This document shows, piece by piece, positions 28,451-38,824 of a stretch of DNA of 64,000 nt; position 1 is the first letter of the stretch, and each line of letters starts with the position of its first letter. The stretch comes from Roseiarcus sp037446355 (GTDB lineage: Bacteria; Pseudomonadota; Alphaproteobacteria; Rhizobiales; Beijerinckiaceae). The position numbers were made by a program, and so were the translations under genes. Location of the stretch: positions 1-64,000 of the forward strand of contig JBBIIT010000007.1 in the NCBI GenBank assembly GCA_037446355.1. The letters run 5' to 3'. The notes under the pieces are model-generated. The model did no database searches. It was given only the letters and a program-made list of their open reading frames with translations, and was not told the origin of the DNA.

Positions 28451-31400
28451 TTTGCGCGCACCTCGACTTCCCCGAAGTCAGTGCGGCCGAAACGCTCGGG
28501 GCGATACATGTCCTCGGCGGTGGCGGGCGGATAGACGTAGTGTCCCGGAGCGACCGCCCGCAAAACATAGGCGAGCGAAAAGAATGCGGACTGGCCCGGC
28601 TCGCGTTCGAGCGCGGCGACGAAGCGGTCGTCACGATATTCCGAATGAACCGGTTCGAGGTCGCGCTTCAACCAGGCGAAAGCGTCGAGCGAGCCGCTGT
28701 CGAACAGGGCGGGATTGTCGATCTCGAGCCCGGCGGGGAGGCGATCGACGATCAGCAGCCGGGCGTAGCGCGCTTCGCTCTCGGTCGCCTTCAGCACAAC
28801 GACGATGCGTTCGTTTTGCGTGACGCTCTTGAGGTCCGTCTTGGTCCCGTCGAGTTTGTAGAACGAGCGTTCGAGTTGATAACCCTGCGACGCCGCGGGT
28901 TCAGGCGTCAGCGGCGCGCCCGAGGTTGTGGTGATGACGCGGATCGCGGTTTGGCCCGTGTTGGCGAGTTTCGCGAGCGGTTGGCCGAGGGCGTAGCCGC
29001 GCCATTGCCGGTAATAGGCGCCCTTCGTCGGTTGGCCGTCGACTTCGAGTTGGTTGAGGGCAGGGTGTTCGGCGAGCGCTTCGGCGGCGAGCGCGAGCCA
29101 GTTGTTCTCCTGCGTGCTGGTATAAGCGCGGGCGTCGCGAGCGGAATCAACGACGGCGCCGGCGCGCGCGATGGCGTCGGCCGGGAGTTCGTCGGGTCCG
29201 AGATTGGCCTCGACCAGCAGCGCCGTCACCGCCGCGCCGTCGCGCAACTTTGAGCCGTAGTCGGGGCGCGACAGGCCGGCGTCCTTGTCCGCCTCCAGCG
29301 CGACGATCGCTGAGTTGAAGACCTTCGCGGCGCGCGCGCGGTCGCCGAGCATCGCCAGCGCCGCGCCGATCTGCGCCTTCGCCATCGGCGTCTTGAAAAT
29401 GGCGAGCTTGGTGTCCGCGAGATAGCGTAGATCGCCGATGACCGGCCGCCCATTGCGCGCCAGCACATAGAGCGCATAGGCGAGCGGCTCGCCCGCGCCC
29501 TCAGCTGGCTCGCCCGCGTTGACGACCGAATTGCGCAGATGATCGAGCGCGGAGCCGAAGCCGATCGCTGGCACCTGGAAATTGCGCTCGCGCGCGCGGG
29601 TCAGGAAATCCGTGACGAAGGCGTCGAGCCAGAGATCGTCATTGTCCTCGCTGACGCCCCACAGACCGAAGGCGCCGCTCGAATTTTGCCGCGTCATCTC
29701 GCGATCGATCGCGGCTTTGACGCGGCCGTCGAGATCGGGGTCGATCGCCAGATGTTCGGCGCTGGCGAGCCGGTTGGCGTAGAGCAGCGGCATCGCCCGG
29801 CTGACCGTCTGCTCGGAGCAACCATAGGGATAGCGATCGAGCGCCTGCAACAAAGCTGGAGCGTCGAGAGCGCCGAACGGCGAGACCGCAAGCGAAAGCG
29901 AACCCGTGCCCGGAATAAACTCGGCCAACGCCGAATCCGCCAGCGTTTCGCTGGCGCCGGGCGCAAGCATGTGGATGTCGCGCTTATAGATGTCGGGCGC
30001 GCCGGACTTGACGCCGAGCGCGAAATGCTGCGCGCCGGTGAAGCCAGGGCCCGAGACCTTGAGATCGAGCGCCGCCGCGCCGACGCCGGTGGCAGTGATG
30101 GGCATCGTGACCGCGAGACGCTGGCGCGAGGCGAGCTTGACGCTCTTGGAGAGGGCATCGGCCTCGGTCGAGAGCGGCCCGTGGATGTCGAGATCGAAAC
30201 GATACTCGCCCGCCGCGCCCTCGACGTTGTCGATGTCGAGATGGATCTGCGAGACATCGCCGAGATTGAGGAAGCGCGGCAGCGTCGCGGCGACGACGAC
30301 GGGATCGCGCACGATCACCGTCGCCTCGGCGGCGCCGACCTTGGACTTCGACCAACCGACAACCATCACGCGCACCGAACCGTTAAAGGCGGGCAAGTCG
30401 AAATCTATGCTCGCTTGGCCGTCCGCGCCGACCTTGACGACACCGGAATAGAGCGCCAGCGGCGGCTGCGTCGGCAGATTTCCTTCAAGATTACCGCTGC
30501 CGTCGCCGCCGCTGCGGATCGCGCCCGCGACGCCCTCCATGCCGTCGATCAGCAGGCCGTAAAGGTCACGAATGTCGACCGGAAGCCGGCGTTGGCCGAA
30601 GAAATACCCGGCAGGGTCCGGCGTCTTGTAGCGGGTGAGATTGAGGATCCCGACATCGACCGCCGCGACAGTCACTTCGGCCTCTTCGCCCGCCGCCAGA
30701 CCGTCGACTTTGATTGGCAGGGCCAGCCTGCCGCGCGGTCGAGTCACGTCAGGAGCTTGGATGGCGATGTCGAGCTTGCGCGCGTTGGCGTCGATCTGGA
30801 ACCAGGCGAGGCCGAGCGCGCGGCCGGGCATCCGCTTCGCTTTGGCGTCGAGCGGGCGATGGGTGAGTGCGATCGCGTAGGCGCCCGCGCCCCAATCCGC
30901 GCCGACTTTGAACGGCACGACATTGTCGCCCTCGACGAGATCGACGTCGATGAAGCGTTCCAGCTTGTCGCCGACCAGGGCCACCGTCGCCTTGCCGCGA
31001 TATTTCGAGGCGACGCGCAGTTTGGCGTCTTCGCCGGCGGTGTAGCTGGTCTTGTCGAGCGTGACGACGACGTTGTCGGGCGTGTCGGCGCTCGCCGAGC
31101 CGGACCAACCGACATCGAAGCTGATGCTGGTCTGCTCGCCATCGGCGGATTTCAAATCGAGGCGATGACGACCCCAACCTACCTGAGCGGCGATCTTCGT
31201 CGGCGCGTCGGCGGCGATGTCGGCGCTGCCCTCCGCGATGCGGCGCGAGGATTTTACCGGCTCATAGTTCCAACGGCTGTCGGAATTGTACCATTGGTAG
31301 TCGCTGCTGATCTTGTAGAGCGACCAGGCGACGCCCTTGCGCGCCACGCGCGCACCGCCCGCGCCGATCGCGATCAACTCGAACGTGGCGCTTTCGCCTT

Positions 31401-33699
31401 CGCCCAGACCCTCGTCGAAGTCTTTCTTGACGCCTAGGATCGCGCCCTTGGCGCGCACCGGCAAAGTCAGCACACGCTCGACCGTGCGCCCGCCCGATTC
31501 GGCGACATCAACGATGATGCGCGCCTCCAGCGGCTTGGCGGCCTCGCCTTCGGGCAGCGAAACCGCGAGGTCGGCGTGGCCATTGGGGTCGGTCTGAACC
31601 TTGTCGGAGAATTGCGCCTCGACCGCGGTGAACTCGTCGTCAGTGAGGCCGCCGACAAACCCGGGAAAGCCAGGGAGAGCCGAACCTTCGACCGCCTGTA
31701 AGCGCACCGCGCCCGTGACGTCGAGCCCGGCGGCGGGCGCGCCATAGAGAAACCGTGCGTCGAGCGCGACGTCGATCGTCTGCCCCTGCGTCATATAGCT
31801 CGCTGCGGACCTCAACGCGAAATCGAGGCGCTCGGGCAGATAATCCTCGACCAGGAATTCGACATGGCCAAGCGCGGGCGTCTTCGGATCGGCGTAGGCG
31901 TCGATCGACCACTTGCCCGGCGCCGCTTCAGCAGGCAGAGCGATTGCAAGCGCACGTCCGCCGAGCCCTTGATCGGCGAGGCTCGCGCGCTTGAACTCGA
32001 CGCCATCGGGGCGTTTGACGACGAGGGTCAGCGGCACGCCTGATTTGGCGACGCCCTTGGAGTCGCGCAGCAGCGTGGTGACGAACGCGGTTTCCCCGGA
32101 ACGGTAGACCCCACGTTCCAAATAAAGGAACGCGTCGAGCGCGCCCGGCGCGTCGCGCCCGGAAACGCCGCGGTCGGTCAGATCAAATGGAGTCTGCGTC
32201 AGATTGAGAAATCCGTAATCGTCGGCTAGCGTCGCCACGAGCAGCCCCGGCGCCGCGCCGCCGGTTCCACGCGCCAGGCCCGGATCGAAATCGGCGCGCC
32301 CATCCGCGCCTGTCTTCTTGACCGCGAGCACTTCATTGTTGCGCGCGATGAGGCGCATCTCGACGCCTTCCAGCGGGGCGGCGCTCGCCAACGAATGCGC
32401 CGTCGCGTGCAACCCATCCTCGCCAGAGAAGGTCGTCAGGCCAAGATCGGAGACGACCATCCATTGCGTCGCGAGCGAAACGTCCTCGACTTCGCCGGAA
32501 TTGGCCGCGTCGGGCGCTGTGTCTTTCCAAGGCCGCGCGGTGACCAGATAGACGCCCGGTTGCAGCTTGGCGACCGCATCGACGAGCGGGAAGTCGGTGA
32601 CGACTTCCTTGTTGAGTTCAGAGGCGACGTCCATCGCGCCGCTCCAAACCTTCAAGCCGTCCTGGCTTTCGATCTCGCGCGCGCGCGTGGAGGTTATGGG
32701 CTTCAGAAAATCTTCACGAGCGACCGAGGCGAGGAGATTGCGGTCGCCGACGCGATAGACTTCGATGGCGACCTTGGCGGTGTTGACGGTCGTGAGCGGC
32801 GCGCCGAGCTGACCCTGGCGCGGCAACACATAAGCTTTGCCGGAAAAATGCGCCTGCGGCGATCGATCGCGAACGTAGATTTCATAGTCGGCCGATTTCA
32901 GCAGCTTCTGGCCGATTTGCGAGGGCAGGCCCTCTCGCAGCACGATCGCATAGCGCTCGCCGTGCTTGAGCCCCTCGACGCAGATCTGCTGATCCTCGGT
33001 CGAGACCGCGGCGTTGGCGGCGCCGGCGACCGCGACATAGGGCGCGAAGTCGGTCTTGCGCGCGAGCGATTCCGAGAAATTGAAACAGACGCGCGGCGAA
33101 GCGGATTCGTTGTCGACTTTGTAGTCGAGGATACGGAAACCGTGCTGCGCTCGCAGGTCTTCGTAGAGTTTGCGTCGGTCCTCGTTTTCCTGGCGGTCCA
33201 GCGCCGCACGGTAGGCGTCGATCGCGGGGCGCCATTGTTCGTGGCGGGCGAAGAGATTGCCGAGCAGCGCCAACGCCTCGGCTTGCGCGGGCGCGCCGGC
33301 GGCGCGCTGATAAGCCGCGTAGGCTGCGGTTTGGCCGCGCGAGACATATTCATAGCGATTGTCCGCTTGGGCGTCGTCGGCTTGCGCGCCGAGCTTGGCG
33401 AGCGCGTACCAGGCGCCCGCGTCTTTCGGGTCGGCCGAAATCGCCGCGCCGAGCCAGACGCTCGCGTCCTTGAAATTGGCGGCGAGGATGGCGGCGGCCG
33501 CGTCCTTGCGCAACTGATCCGTCGATTTGCCCTTGATGCGCGCGCCGATCGCGACGGTTTCCTTGCGTAAGGTCTCGGTCAGACGCACGACGTCGCTGGC
33601 GATGTCGTCGCGAACATAGGGTTTGGATTCGGCCGCCCAGGCCGCGCCGCAAACGAGCAAGAGCGCGAGAACGAATAAGCGACGTAGCGCGGTCATCAT
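28447..33699 (-). CDS. yfhM: Alpha-2-macroglobulin family protein
   Basis: The 1,750-residue protein has a signal peptide (ending AAWA near residue 22) and the MG domains, bait region and thioester domain of bacterial alpha-2-macroglobulins. The thioester motif is YGCSEQ (C1294, Q1297), with Ser where many have Leu. These proteins trap proteases that enter the periplasm, and they are classically paired with PBP1C, as here, for repair after wall damage. No lipobox Cys is seen at the signal cleavage site, so it may be free in the periplasm rather than a lipoprotein. Confidence 0.94.
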   Translation of the reverse strand: MMTALRRLFVLALLLVCGAAWAAESKPYVRDDIASDVVRLTETLRKETVAIGARIKGKSTDQLRKDAAAAILAANFKDASVWLGAAISADPKDAGAWYALAKLGAQADDAQADNRYEYVSRGQTAAYAAYQRAAGAPAQAEALALLGNLFARHEQWRPAIDAYRAALDRQENEDRRKLYEDLRAQHGFRILDYKVDNESASPRVCFNFSESLARKTDFAPYVAVAGAANAAVSTEDQQICVEGLKHGERYAIVLREGLPSQIGQKLLKSADYEIYVRDRSPQAHFSGKAYVLPRQGQLGAPLTTVNTAKVAIEVYRVGDRNLLASVAREDFLKPITSTRAREIESQDGLKVWSGAMDVASELNKEVVTDFPLVDAVAKLQPGVYLVTARPWKDTAPDAANSGEVEDVSLATQWMVVSDLGLTTFSGEDGLHATAHSLASAAPLEGVEMRLIARNNEVLAVKKTGADGRADFDPGLARGTGGAAPGLLVATLADDYGFLNLTQTPFDLTDRGVSGRDAPGALDAFLYLERGVYRSGETAFVTTLLRDSKGVAKSGVPLTLVVKRPDGVEFKRASLADQGLGGRALAIALPAEAAPGKWSIDAYADPKTPALGHVEFLVEDYLPERLDFALRSAASYMTQGQTIDVALDARFLYGAPAAGLDVTGAVRLQAVEGSALPGFPGFVGGLTDDEFTAVEAQFSDKVQTDPNGHADLAVSLPEGEAAKPLEARIIVDVAESGGRTVERVLTLPVRAKGAILGVKKDFDEGLGEGESATFELIAIGAGGARVARKGVAWSLYKISSDYQWYNSDSRWNYEPVKSSRRIAEGSADIAADAPTKIAAQVGWGRHRLDLKSADGEQTSISFDVGWSGSASADTPDNVVVTLDKTSYTAGEDAKLRVASKYRGKATVALVGDKLERFIDVDLVEGDNVVPFKVGADWGAGAYAIALTHRPLDAKAKRMPGRALGLAWFQIDANARKLDIAIQAPDVTRPRGRLALPIKVDGLAAGEEAEVTVAAVDVGILNLTRYKTPDPAGYFFGQRRLPVDIRDLYGLLIDGMEGVAGAIRSGGDGSGNLEGNLPTQPPLALYSGVVKVGADGQASIDFDLPAFNGSVRVMVVGWSKSKVGAAEATVIVRDPVVVAATLPRFLNLGDVSQIHLDIDNVEGAAGEYRFDLDIHGPLSTEADALSKSVKLASRQRLAVTMPITATGVGAAALDLKVSGPGFTGAQHFALGVKSGAPDIYKRDIHMLAPGASETLADSALAEFIPGTGSLSLAVSPFGALDAPALLQALDRYPYGCSEQTVSRAMPLLYANRLASAEHLAIDPDLDGRVKAAIDREMTRQNSSGAFGLWGVSEDNDDLWLDAFVTDFLTRARERNFQVPAIGFGSALDHLRNSVVNAGEPAEGAGEPLAYALYVLARNGRPVIGDLRYLADTKLAIFKTPMAKAQIGAALAMLGDRARAAKVFNSAIVALEADKDAGLSRPDYGSKLRDGAAVTALLVEANLGPDELPADAIARAGAVVDSARDARAYTSTQENNWLALAAEALAEHPALNQLEVDGQPTKGAYYRQWRGYALGQPLAKLANTGQTAIRVITTTSGAPLTPEPAASQGYQLERSFYKLDGTKTDLKSVTQNERIVVVLKATESEARYARLLIVDRLPAGLEIDNPALFDSGSLDAFAWLKRDLEPVHSEYRDDRFVAALEREPGQSAFFSLAYVLRAVAPGHYVYPPATAEDMYRPERFGRTDFGEVEVRAK

Positions 33700-33836
33700 G
33701 TTTCGGCCCTCGGATTGGATGTTTCGAGCGCTAACGGCGAAGGCCGACGTCGAATTTCGATTCGATCTTGCTCGGCGCGTTGTCCTTGCTTCGCAGCGGA
33801 TGCTAGCATGGCGCGCCCGGTCTTTGGGAGAGGTGG

Positions 33837-35183
33837 ATGACGATTCGTCGCGTTCTGGGGATCGCCCTGTTCGCCCTCCATGCCGCGTGTGGGGCGGCGC
33901 TCGCGCAGACCCCGGTGGAAAAGCCGGGCGCTTCCGCCGATGCGGAAAAAGCGGCGTTCCTGGCGATGCCGGAAGCCGACCGTTTGTCCGTTCAGGACGC
34001 GCTGGTCTGGCTCGGGTTTTATAACGGGCTGGTCGACGGCGGCTTCGGCAAGCGCACGCTCGATGCGATTCGCGCCTATCAGGCGAGCGTCAAGGCGACG
34101 GCGAACGGCATGGTTACGCCCGCGCAGCTCGCCGCGCTCAAAAGCGCCGCCGACAGGGCGCGCGTCGCCGTCGGCTTTCGCGTTTTCGACGATAAGCGCA
34201 GCGGTGTGCGCATCGGCGCGCCGATGAAGCTCCTGGAGCGGGAAAGCGCGGCCGGCGCGGGAACGCGGCTCGCGAGCAAAGATTCGAGCCTCGCGCTCGA
34301 ACTGCTGACGACGCCCGACGCCGAGGGCGCGCTCGCCGCACTCTATCTGAAACTGACGACCGAAGGGGGCGAACGCCATATCAGCTATAAGGCGATGAAG
34401 GCGGACGCCTTTTTCGTCGTCTCCGGCGAGGAGAGGGGCCGTAAGTTCTATTTGCGCTACGCCAAGGCCGGCGCCGGAGCGGCCGAAGCCGGCGCGCTGC
34501 GCGGCTTTGCTTTCGCCTATCCCGCCGACAAGGCGAAGACCTTCGATCCGATCGCATTAGCGATCGCCGGTTCGTTCCAACCCTTCGCTCCCATCCCGCT
34601 CGACGCGAAGCCGCCGCCGCCGAGCGGGCCGTCGCTAATCGCGACCGCGCTGATCATCGCGCCCGGTCAGGCGCTGACCGCGCTGCGCGAAGCCGATTGC
34701 CGCGATCCTGTCGTGGCCGGCAAGCCAGCCAAGTTCGCGCGCGCGGACGCCGCATCCGGATTAGCGATCCTGAGCGGCGATTTCGGCGCCGGCGCCAAGA
34801 CGCCGATGCTGGGCCGCGAAGGCGCCGATCTTGTCGCCATGAGCTGGTCCCCGGGCGCCGCGACCGGCAAAGCCTCGCTCGAAACCGGCGACGCGACTCT
34901 CGCCGGCGCCAAGGTCGTCTTCGCCGCTTTGTCGCAAAGCGCACGCGGCGCCCCCGTATTCGACCGCCGCGGCGCCCTCGCGGGAATCGTCGCGCCTTTG
35001 AGCGCGCCGCCGAAGCGGCTAGGCGAAGTCGTGCTTGCCGAGCCGCACGATCTTATCGACATCGAGACGCTGAGGTCTTTCGTCGCCGAAGCTCAGCCGG
35101 CGACCGGCGAAGGCTCGCTCGGGGCCGCTGAAATCGCCAGGGTGCATGGCGGCGAAATCGTCGCGGTCTATTGCGCTCCATGA
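33837..35183 (+). CDS. Exported peptidoglycan-binding protein with inactive trypsin-like domain
   Basis: The 448-residue protein has a signal peptide (ending AALA near residue 23), then a peptidoglycan_binding_1-like domain (about residues 48-105: VQDALVWLGFYNGLVDGGFGKRT and ANGMVTPAQLAAL). The C-terminal third looks like a trypsin-like protease fold, with SARGAPVFDRRGALAGIV where active enzymes have GxSGGPVFD. Here Arg370 takes the place of the catalytic serine, so it should be catalytically dead. It could sense or scaffold at the cell wall. Its stop codon overlaps the murI ATG, and it diverges from the alpha-2-macroglobulin gene. Confidence 0.75.
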   Translation: MTIRRVLGIALFALHAACGAALAQTPVEKPGASADAEKAAFLAMPEADRLSVQDALVWLGFYNGLVDGGFGKRTLDAIRAYQASVKATANGMVTPAQLAALKSAADRARVAVGFRVFDDKRSGVRIGAPMKLLERESAAGAGTRLASKDSSLALELLTTPDAEGALAALYLKLTTEGGERHISYKAMKADAFFVVSGEERGRKFYLRYAKAGAGAAEAGALRGFAFAYPADKAKTFDPIALAIAGSFQPFAPIPLDAKPPPPSGPSLIATALIIAPGQALTALREADCRDPVVAGKPAKFARADAASGLAILSGDFGAGAKTPMLGREGADLVAMSWSPGAATGKASLETGDATLAGAKVVFAALSQSARGAPVFDRRGALAGIVAPLSAPPKRLGEVVLAEPHDLIDIETLRSFVAEAQPATGEGSLGAAEIARVHGGEIVAVYCAP

Positions 35184-36016
35184 CCAATGTCGGGGAGGGG
35201 CGCGGCGCGCGCGTGCTGGTTTTCGACTCCGGGCTCGGAGGGTTGACCGTACTGGACGAAATCCGCAAGCTGCGCCCGGACATCGAGACCGTTTACCTTG
35301 CCGATGACGCGTGCTTTCCCTATGGCGCGCTTGGCGAGGCGGAGCTGATCGCCCGCGTCGATGAAGTGATGGCGCTGGGAATTGCGAAGTTCGCGCCCGA
35401 CCTTGTCGTCGTCGCCTGCAACACCGCCTCGACGCTGGTGATGGCGCCGCTGCGCGCGAGCTATCCGCAATTGTCGTTCGTCGGCACAGTGCCGGCGATC
35501 AAACCGGCGGCCCAATCCTCGCGCTCGCGCCTGATTTCGACGCTCGCGACGCCCGGCACAGTCGCTCGCGACTACACCAAGGCGCTGGTGCGCGATTTCG
35601 CGGGCGATTGCGAGGTCACGCTCGTGGGCTCGCGGAAGCTGGCGGGGATCGCCGAGCGGCGTCTGCGCGGCGAGCGCATTGTGATCGATGAGATCGCCGA
35701 AGAGATCGCGCCGTGTTTCGTTACGCGTGGCGAGCGCCGCACCGATCGCGTGGTTCTCGCCTGCACGCATTTTCCGCTGCTCGCCGACCTGATGGCGGCC
35801 CTCGCGCCGTGGCCGGTCGAATTCGTCGATCCCGCGCCGGCCGTCGCGCGTCGGGTCGACGCCTTGCTTGGCGCGCCACGCGGGTCGGGGCTCGCGGCGG
35901 GGCTCGCGCCGGCGCTGTTCACTGGGCGTAGCGCGCCAAGCGAGGAATTGCGAAAAGCCTTGCTTCGACGAGGGCTGACGATTAGCTCGGATGCGCCGCT
36001 CGCGGCGGCGCGCTGA
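35180..36016 (+). CDS. murI: Glutamate racemase
   Basis: The 278-residue enzyme has both catalytic cysteines, C80 in ACNTAST and C195 in ACTHFPLL, and the N-terminal FDSGLGG. It makes D-glutamate for peptidoglycan precursors in the cytoplasm. The ATG at 35180 overlaps the upstream stop codon (ATGA), pointing to translational coupling with the peptidoglycan-binding protein. Confidence 0.95.
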   Translation: MTNVGEGRGARVLVFDSGLGGLTVLDEIRKLRPDIETVYLADDACFPYGALGEAELIARVDEVMALGIAKFAPDLVVVACNTASTLVMAPLRASYPQLSFVGTVPAIKPAAQSSRSRLISTLATPGTVARDYTKALVRDFAGDCEVTLVGSRKLAGIAERRLRGERIVIDEIAEEIAPCFVTRGERRTDRVVLACTHFPLLADLMAALAPWPVEFVDPAPAVARRVDALLGAPRGSGLAAGLAPALFTGRSAPSEELRKALLRRGLTISSDAPLAAAR

Positions 36017-36060
36017 ATATTGGCGTGCGAGCGTCGGCGAACCAACGAAAGGCCCTGCGA

Positions 36061-38712
36061 ATGCGCACGAATGTCGGACAGCCGGTGCGCCTGCAAGATT
36101 ATCGCGTCCCCGATTTTCTGATCGATGCGGTTGAAATGGACATAGCGCTCGATCGCGGCGCGACCAAGGTCGTTACGACGCTTTCGATCCGGCCTCATCC
36201 GCAGGGGCGCCCCGACGTCGCCCTGCGTCTCGACGGCGACGAACTCGTCCTCGACAGCGTGGAACTCGACGGCGCGCCGCTCGACGTCGGCGCCTACGAC
36301 GCGAGCCCGAGCGAATTGACGATCGCCAATCCGCCGCGCCGCGCGTTCTCGCTGCGCTTCGAAACGACGTTGAATCCGACCGCCAACACCAAGCTGATGG
36401 GCCTCTACCGCTCGGGCTCGGCCTATTGCACGCAGTGCGAGGCCGAGGGATTCCGCCGCATAACCTATTTTCTCGATCGGCCTGACGTGCTGTCGGTTTA
36501 TCGGGTCCGGTTGGAGGCCGAGAAGTCCGACGCGCCGGTGCTGCTCGCCAACGGCAATCTGGAAGCTTCGGGCGAAGCCGGGCCTGGGCGCCATTTCGCG
36601 ATCTGGCGCGATCCGTTCAAGAAGCCCAGTTATCTCTTCGCCGTCGTCGCCGGCGATCTCGCGCGCCTCGGCGACGAATACGTCACTGCATCGGGCAGGC
36701 GCGTCGAGCTCGGCATCTATGTCGAGCCGGGGCGTGAGGGTCGCGCGCATTATGCGATGGACGCGCTCAAACGCTCGATGCGCTGGGACGAAGAAGCCTA
36801 CGGGCGCGAATACGATCTCGACGTCTTCAACATCGTCGCCGTTTCCGATTTCAATATGGGCGCGATGGAGAACAAGGGGCTCAACGTCTTCAACGACAAA
36901 TACGTGCTCGCCTCCGAAAGCACCGCGACCGACGACGATTTCGCCGGCATCGAGAGTGTCATCGCGCACGAATATTTTCACAACTGGACCGGCAATCGCA
37001 TCACGTGCCGCGACTGGTTCCAACTCTGTCTGAAGGAAGGACTTACGGTCTTCCGCGACCAGGAATTCTCCGCCGAACAGCGTTCCGCGCCCGTCAAACG
37101 CATCGCCGACGTCCGGGCTTTGAAGGCGGCGCAGTTTCCCGAGGACGCCGGACCGCTCGCCCACAATGTTCGTCCCGAGATCTATCACGAGATCAACAAT
37201 TTCTATACCGCTACAGTCTATCAGAAAGGCGCCGAGGTCATACGAATGCTGAAGGCGCTGATTGGAGCGCCGGCGTTCCGCGCGGGCATGGACCTCTATT
37301 TCCAGCGTTGCGACGGAACCGCCGCGACCGTCGAGGATTTCCTCGATTGTTTCGCGGAAGTGTCGGGTCGTGACCTCTCCAAGTTCAAACTCTGGTATAT
37401 GCAGGCCGGCACGCCGCTGCTGACGCTGCGGAGCCACTACGACGAAGCGCGCGGAAGTTTGCGCGTCGATCTCGCGCAAAGCCTCGCGCCGACGCCGGGA
37501 CAACTGGAAAAATCGCCGATGACGATGCCGGTCGCGATCGGCCTGGTCGACGAGGACGCCGGCGATCTTACGCTCGTCAGCGCCGACGCGACGCCCGAGG
37601 AATTGCGCACCGGAGTGTTCGCGCTGGAAGGCGCGCGGCGCGCCATCGAGTTCACAGGCCTCGACCGCCGACCCGCGCTGTCGGCGCTGCGCGGCTTCTC
37701 GGCGCCGGTCCGCGTCGACGACGATCTGACGGAAGCGGATTTGCTGGTCCTGCTAAAGAAGGACAGCGACAGTTTCAACCGTTGGCAGGCGCTGCAAAGC
37801 CTGGCGACGCGCTTGCTGCTGCGCTCGGTGGCGGCGATCCGCAAGGGCAGGGCGCCGGAACCCGCGGGGGCCTTCGTCGCGGCTTACGGTTCGGTGATCG
37901 CCGATGCGCTCGCGGGGCGCATCGATCCGGCCTTCGCCGCGCTCGCGCTCACCCTGCCGAGCGAAGCGGATCTGGCGCGCGAAATCGGGCGCGACGTCGA
38001 TCCCGACGCTATTCGCGTCGCCCGCGAATGCTTGCGTGGCCCGCTCGCGCGCGCCCACGAGCGCGAACTCGCGGCTCTGTACGATTCACTCGCTTCATCC
38101 GGCCCGTTCAGCCCGGACGCGGCGAGCGCGGGCCGACGCGCGCTGCGCAACGGCGCGTTGGCGATGTTGGTCGCCGGCAATGCCGTGGAGGGCGCCGAGC
38201 GCGCAAATCGACAGTTTGCGGCCGACAACATGACGGAGAAACTCGGCGCGCTCGCGGCGCTTACGACCATCGCGTGCGCGGCGCGGGAGCGCTCGCTCGA
38301 ATCTTTCGCGCGCTCCAGCGCCGCCGAACCGCTGCTGCTCGACAAATGGTTCGCGCTGCAAGCGCAGATCGCCGAGCCCGAAACGCTCGCGCGCGTGCGC
38401 GACCTGATGAATCACAATGCGTTCTCGCTCGCCAATCCCAATCGCGTGCGCGCGTTGATCGGCGGCTTCACCGCGAACCCTACGCAGTTCAATCGCCCCG
38501 ATGGAGCAGGCTACGATCTGCTCGCCGACGTCGTGTCGACGCTCGATCCCACCAACCCGCAAATTGCCGCGCGGCTGCTGACGGCGATGCGGTCGTGGCG
38601 GTCGCTCGAGCCGATCCGTCGCGAAAAGGCGGAGGCGGCGCTGCGGCGCATCGCCGCCAAGTCCGACCTGTCGGCCGATGTCGGCGACATCGTCACCCGC
38701 AGTCTCGCCTGA
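36061..38712 (+). CDS. pepN: Aminopeptidase N (M1 family)
   Basis: The 883-residue cytoplasmic zinc aminopeptidase has GAMEN at residues 267-271 and the zinc site HEYFH (H303, H307) with E326 in LKEGLTVFRDQEFS. The C-terminal two domains match bacterial PepN. The ATG at 36061 has AAAGG eight bases upstream; a GTG at 36025 is an alternative. It is 44 bases after murI and may be co-transcribed with it. Confidence 0.95.
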   Translation: MRTNVGQPVRLQDYRVPDFLIDAVEMDIALDRGATKVVTTLSIRPHPQGRPDVALRLDGDELVLDSVELDGAPLDVGAYDASPSELTIANPPRRAFSLRFETTLNPTANTKLMGLYRSGSAYCTQCEAEGFRRITYFLDRPDVLSVYRVRLEAEKSDAPVLLANGNLEASGEAGPGRHFAIWRDPFKKPSYLFAVVAGDLARLGDEYVTASGRRVELGIYVEPGREGRAHYAMDALKRSMRWDEEAYGREYDLDVFNIVAVSDFNMGAMENKGLNVFNDKYVLASESTATDDDFAGIESVIAHEYFHNWTGNRITCRDWFQLCLKEGLTVFRDQEFSAEQRSAPVKRIADVRALKAAQFPEDAGPLAHNVRPEIYHEINNFYTATVYQKGAEVIRMLKALIGAPAFRAGMDLYFQRCDGTAATVEDFLDCFAEVSGRDLSKFKLWYMQAGTPLLTLRSHYDEARGSLRVDLAQSLAPTPGQLEKSPMTMPVAIGLVDEDAGDLTLVSADATPEELRTGVFALEGARRAIEFTGLDRRPALSALRGFSAPVRVDDDLTEADLLVLLKKDSDSFNRWQALQSLATRLLLRSVAAIRKGRAPEPAGAFVAAYGSVIADALAGRIDPAFAALALTLPSEADLAREIGRDVDPDAIRVARECLRGPLARAHERELAALYDSLASSGPFSPDAASAGRRALRNGALAMLVAGNAVEGAERANRQFAADNMTEKLGALAALTTIACAARERSLESFARSSAAEPLLLDKWFALQAQIAEPETLARVRDLMNHNAFSLANPNRVRALIGGFTANPTQFNRPDGAGYDLLADVVSTLDPTNPQIAARLLTAMRSWRSLEPIRREKAEAALRRIAAKSDLSADVGDIVTRSLA

Positions 38713-38734
38713 AGGTCGCGCCGGAAGGAACCCC

Positions 38735-38824
38735 GACTCGCTGCGCGCCGCGAAAAAAACTCGCGTCAACGCATCATTAATGTCTGGACAAAGATTCCCA
38801 CAAAGATTCTTATCAAGGTGATTC
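38735..38824. promoter_or_regulatory. Cluster of four GANTC sites upstream of the sensor kinase
   Basis: The 167-base gap before the kinase contains GACTC at 38735-38739 and GATTC at 38793-38797, 38805-38809 and 38820-38824. GANTC is the recognition sequence of the cell-cycle methyltransferase CcrM of alphaproteobacteria. Three sites fall within 32 bases, 60-90 bases before the kinase ATG, in a stretch that is more AT-rich than its surroundings and so likely to be the promoter. Confidence 0.6.

Noticed and set aside
26354..33699. PBP1C plus alpha-2-macroglobulin as a new defence island
   Set aside because: This pair is a known, widespread arrangement; only the motif variant is noted as a finding.
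33837..35183. Active DegP-like protease
   Set aside because: The catalytic serine position holds Arg, and no clear catalytic His-Asp pair is visible.
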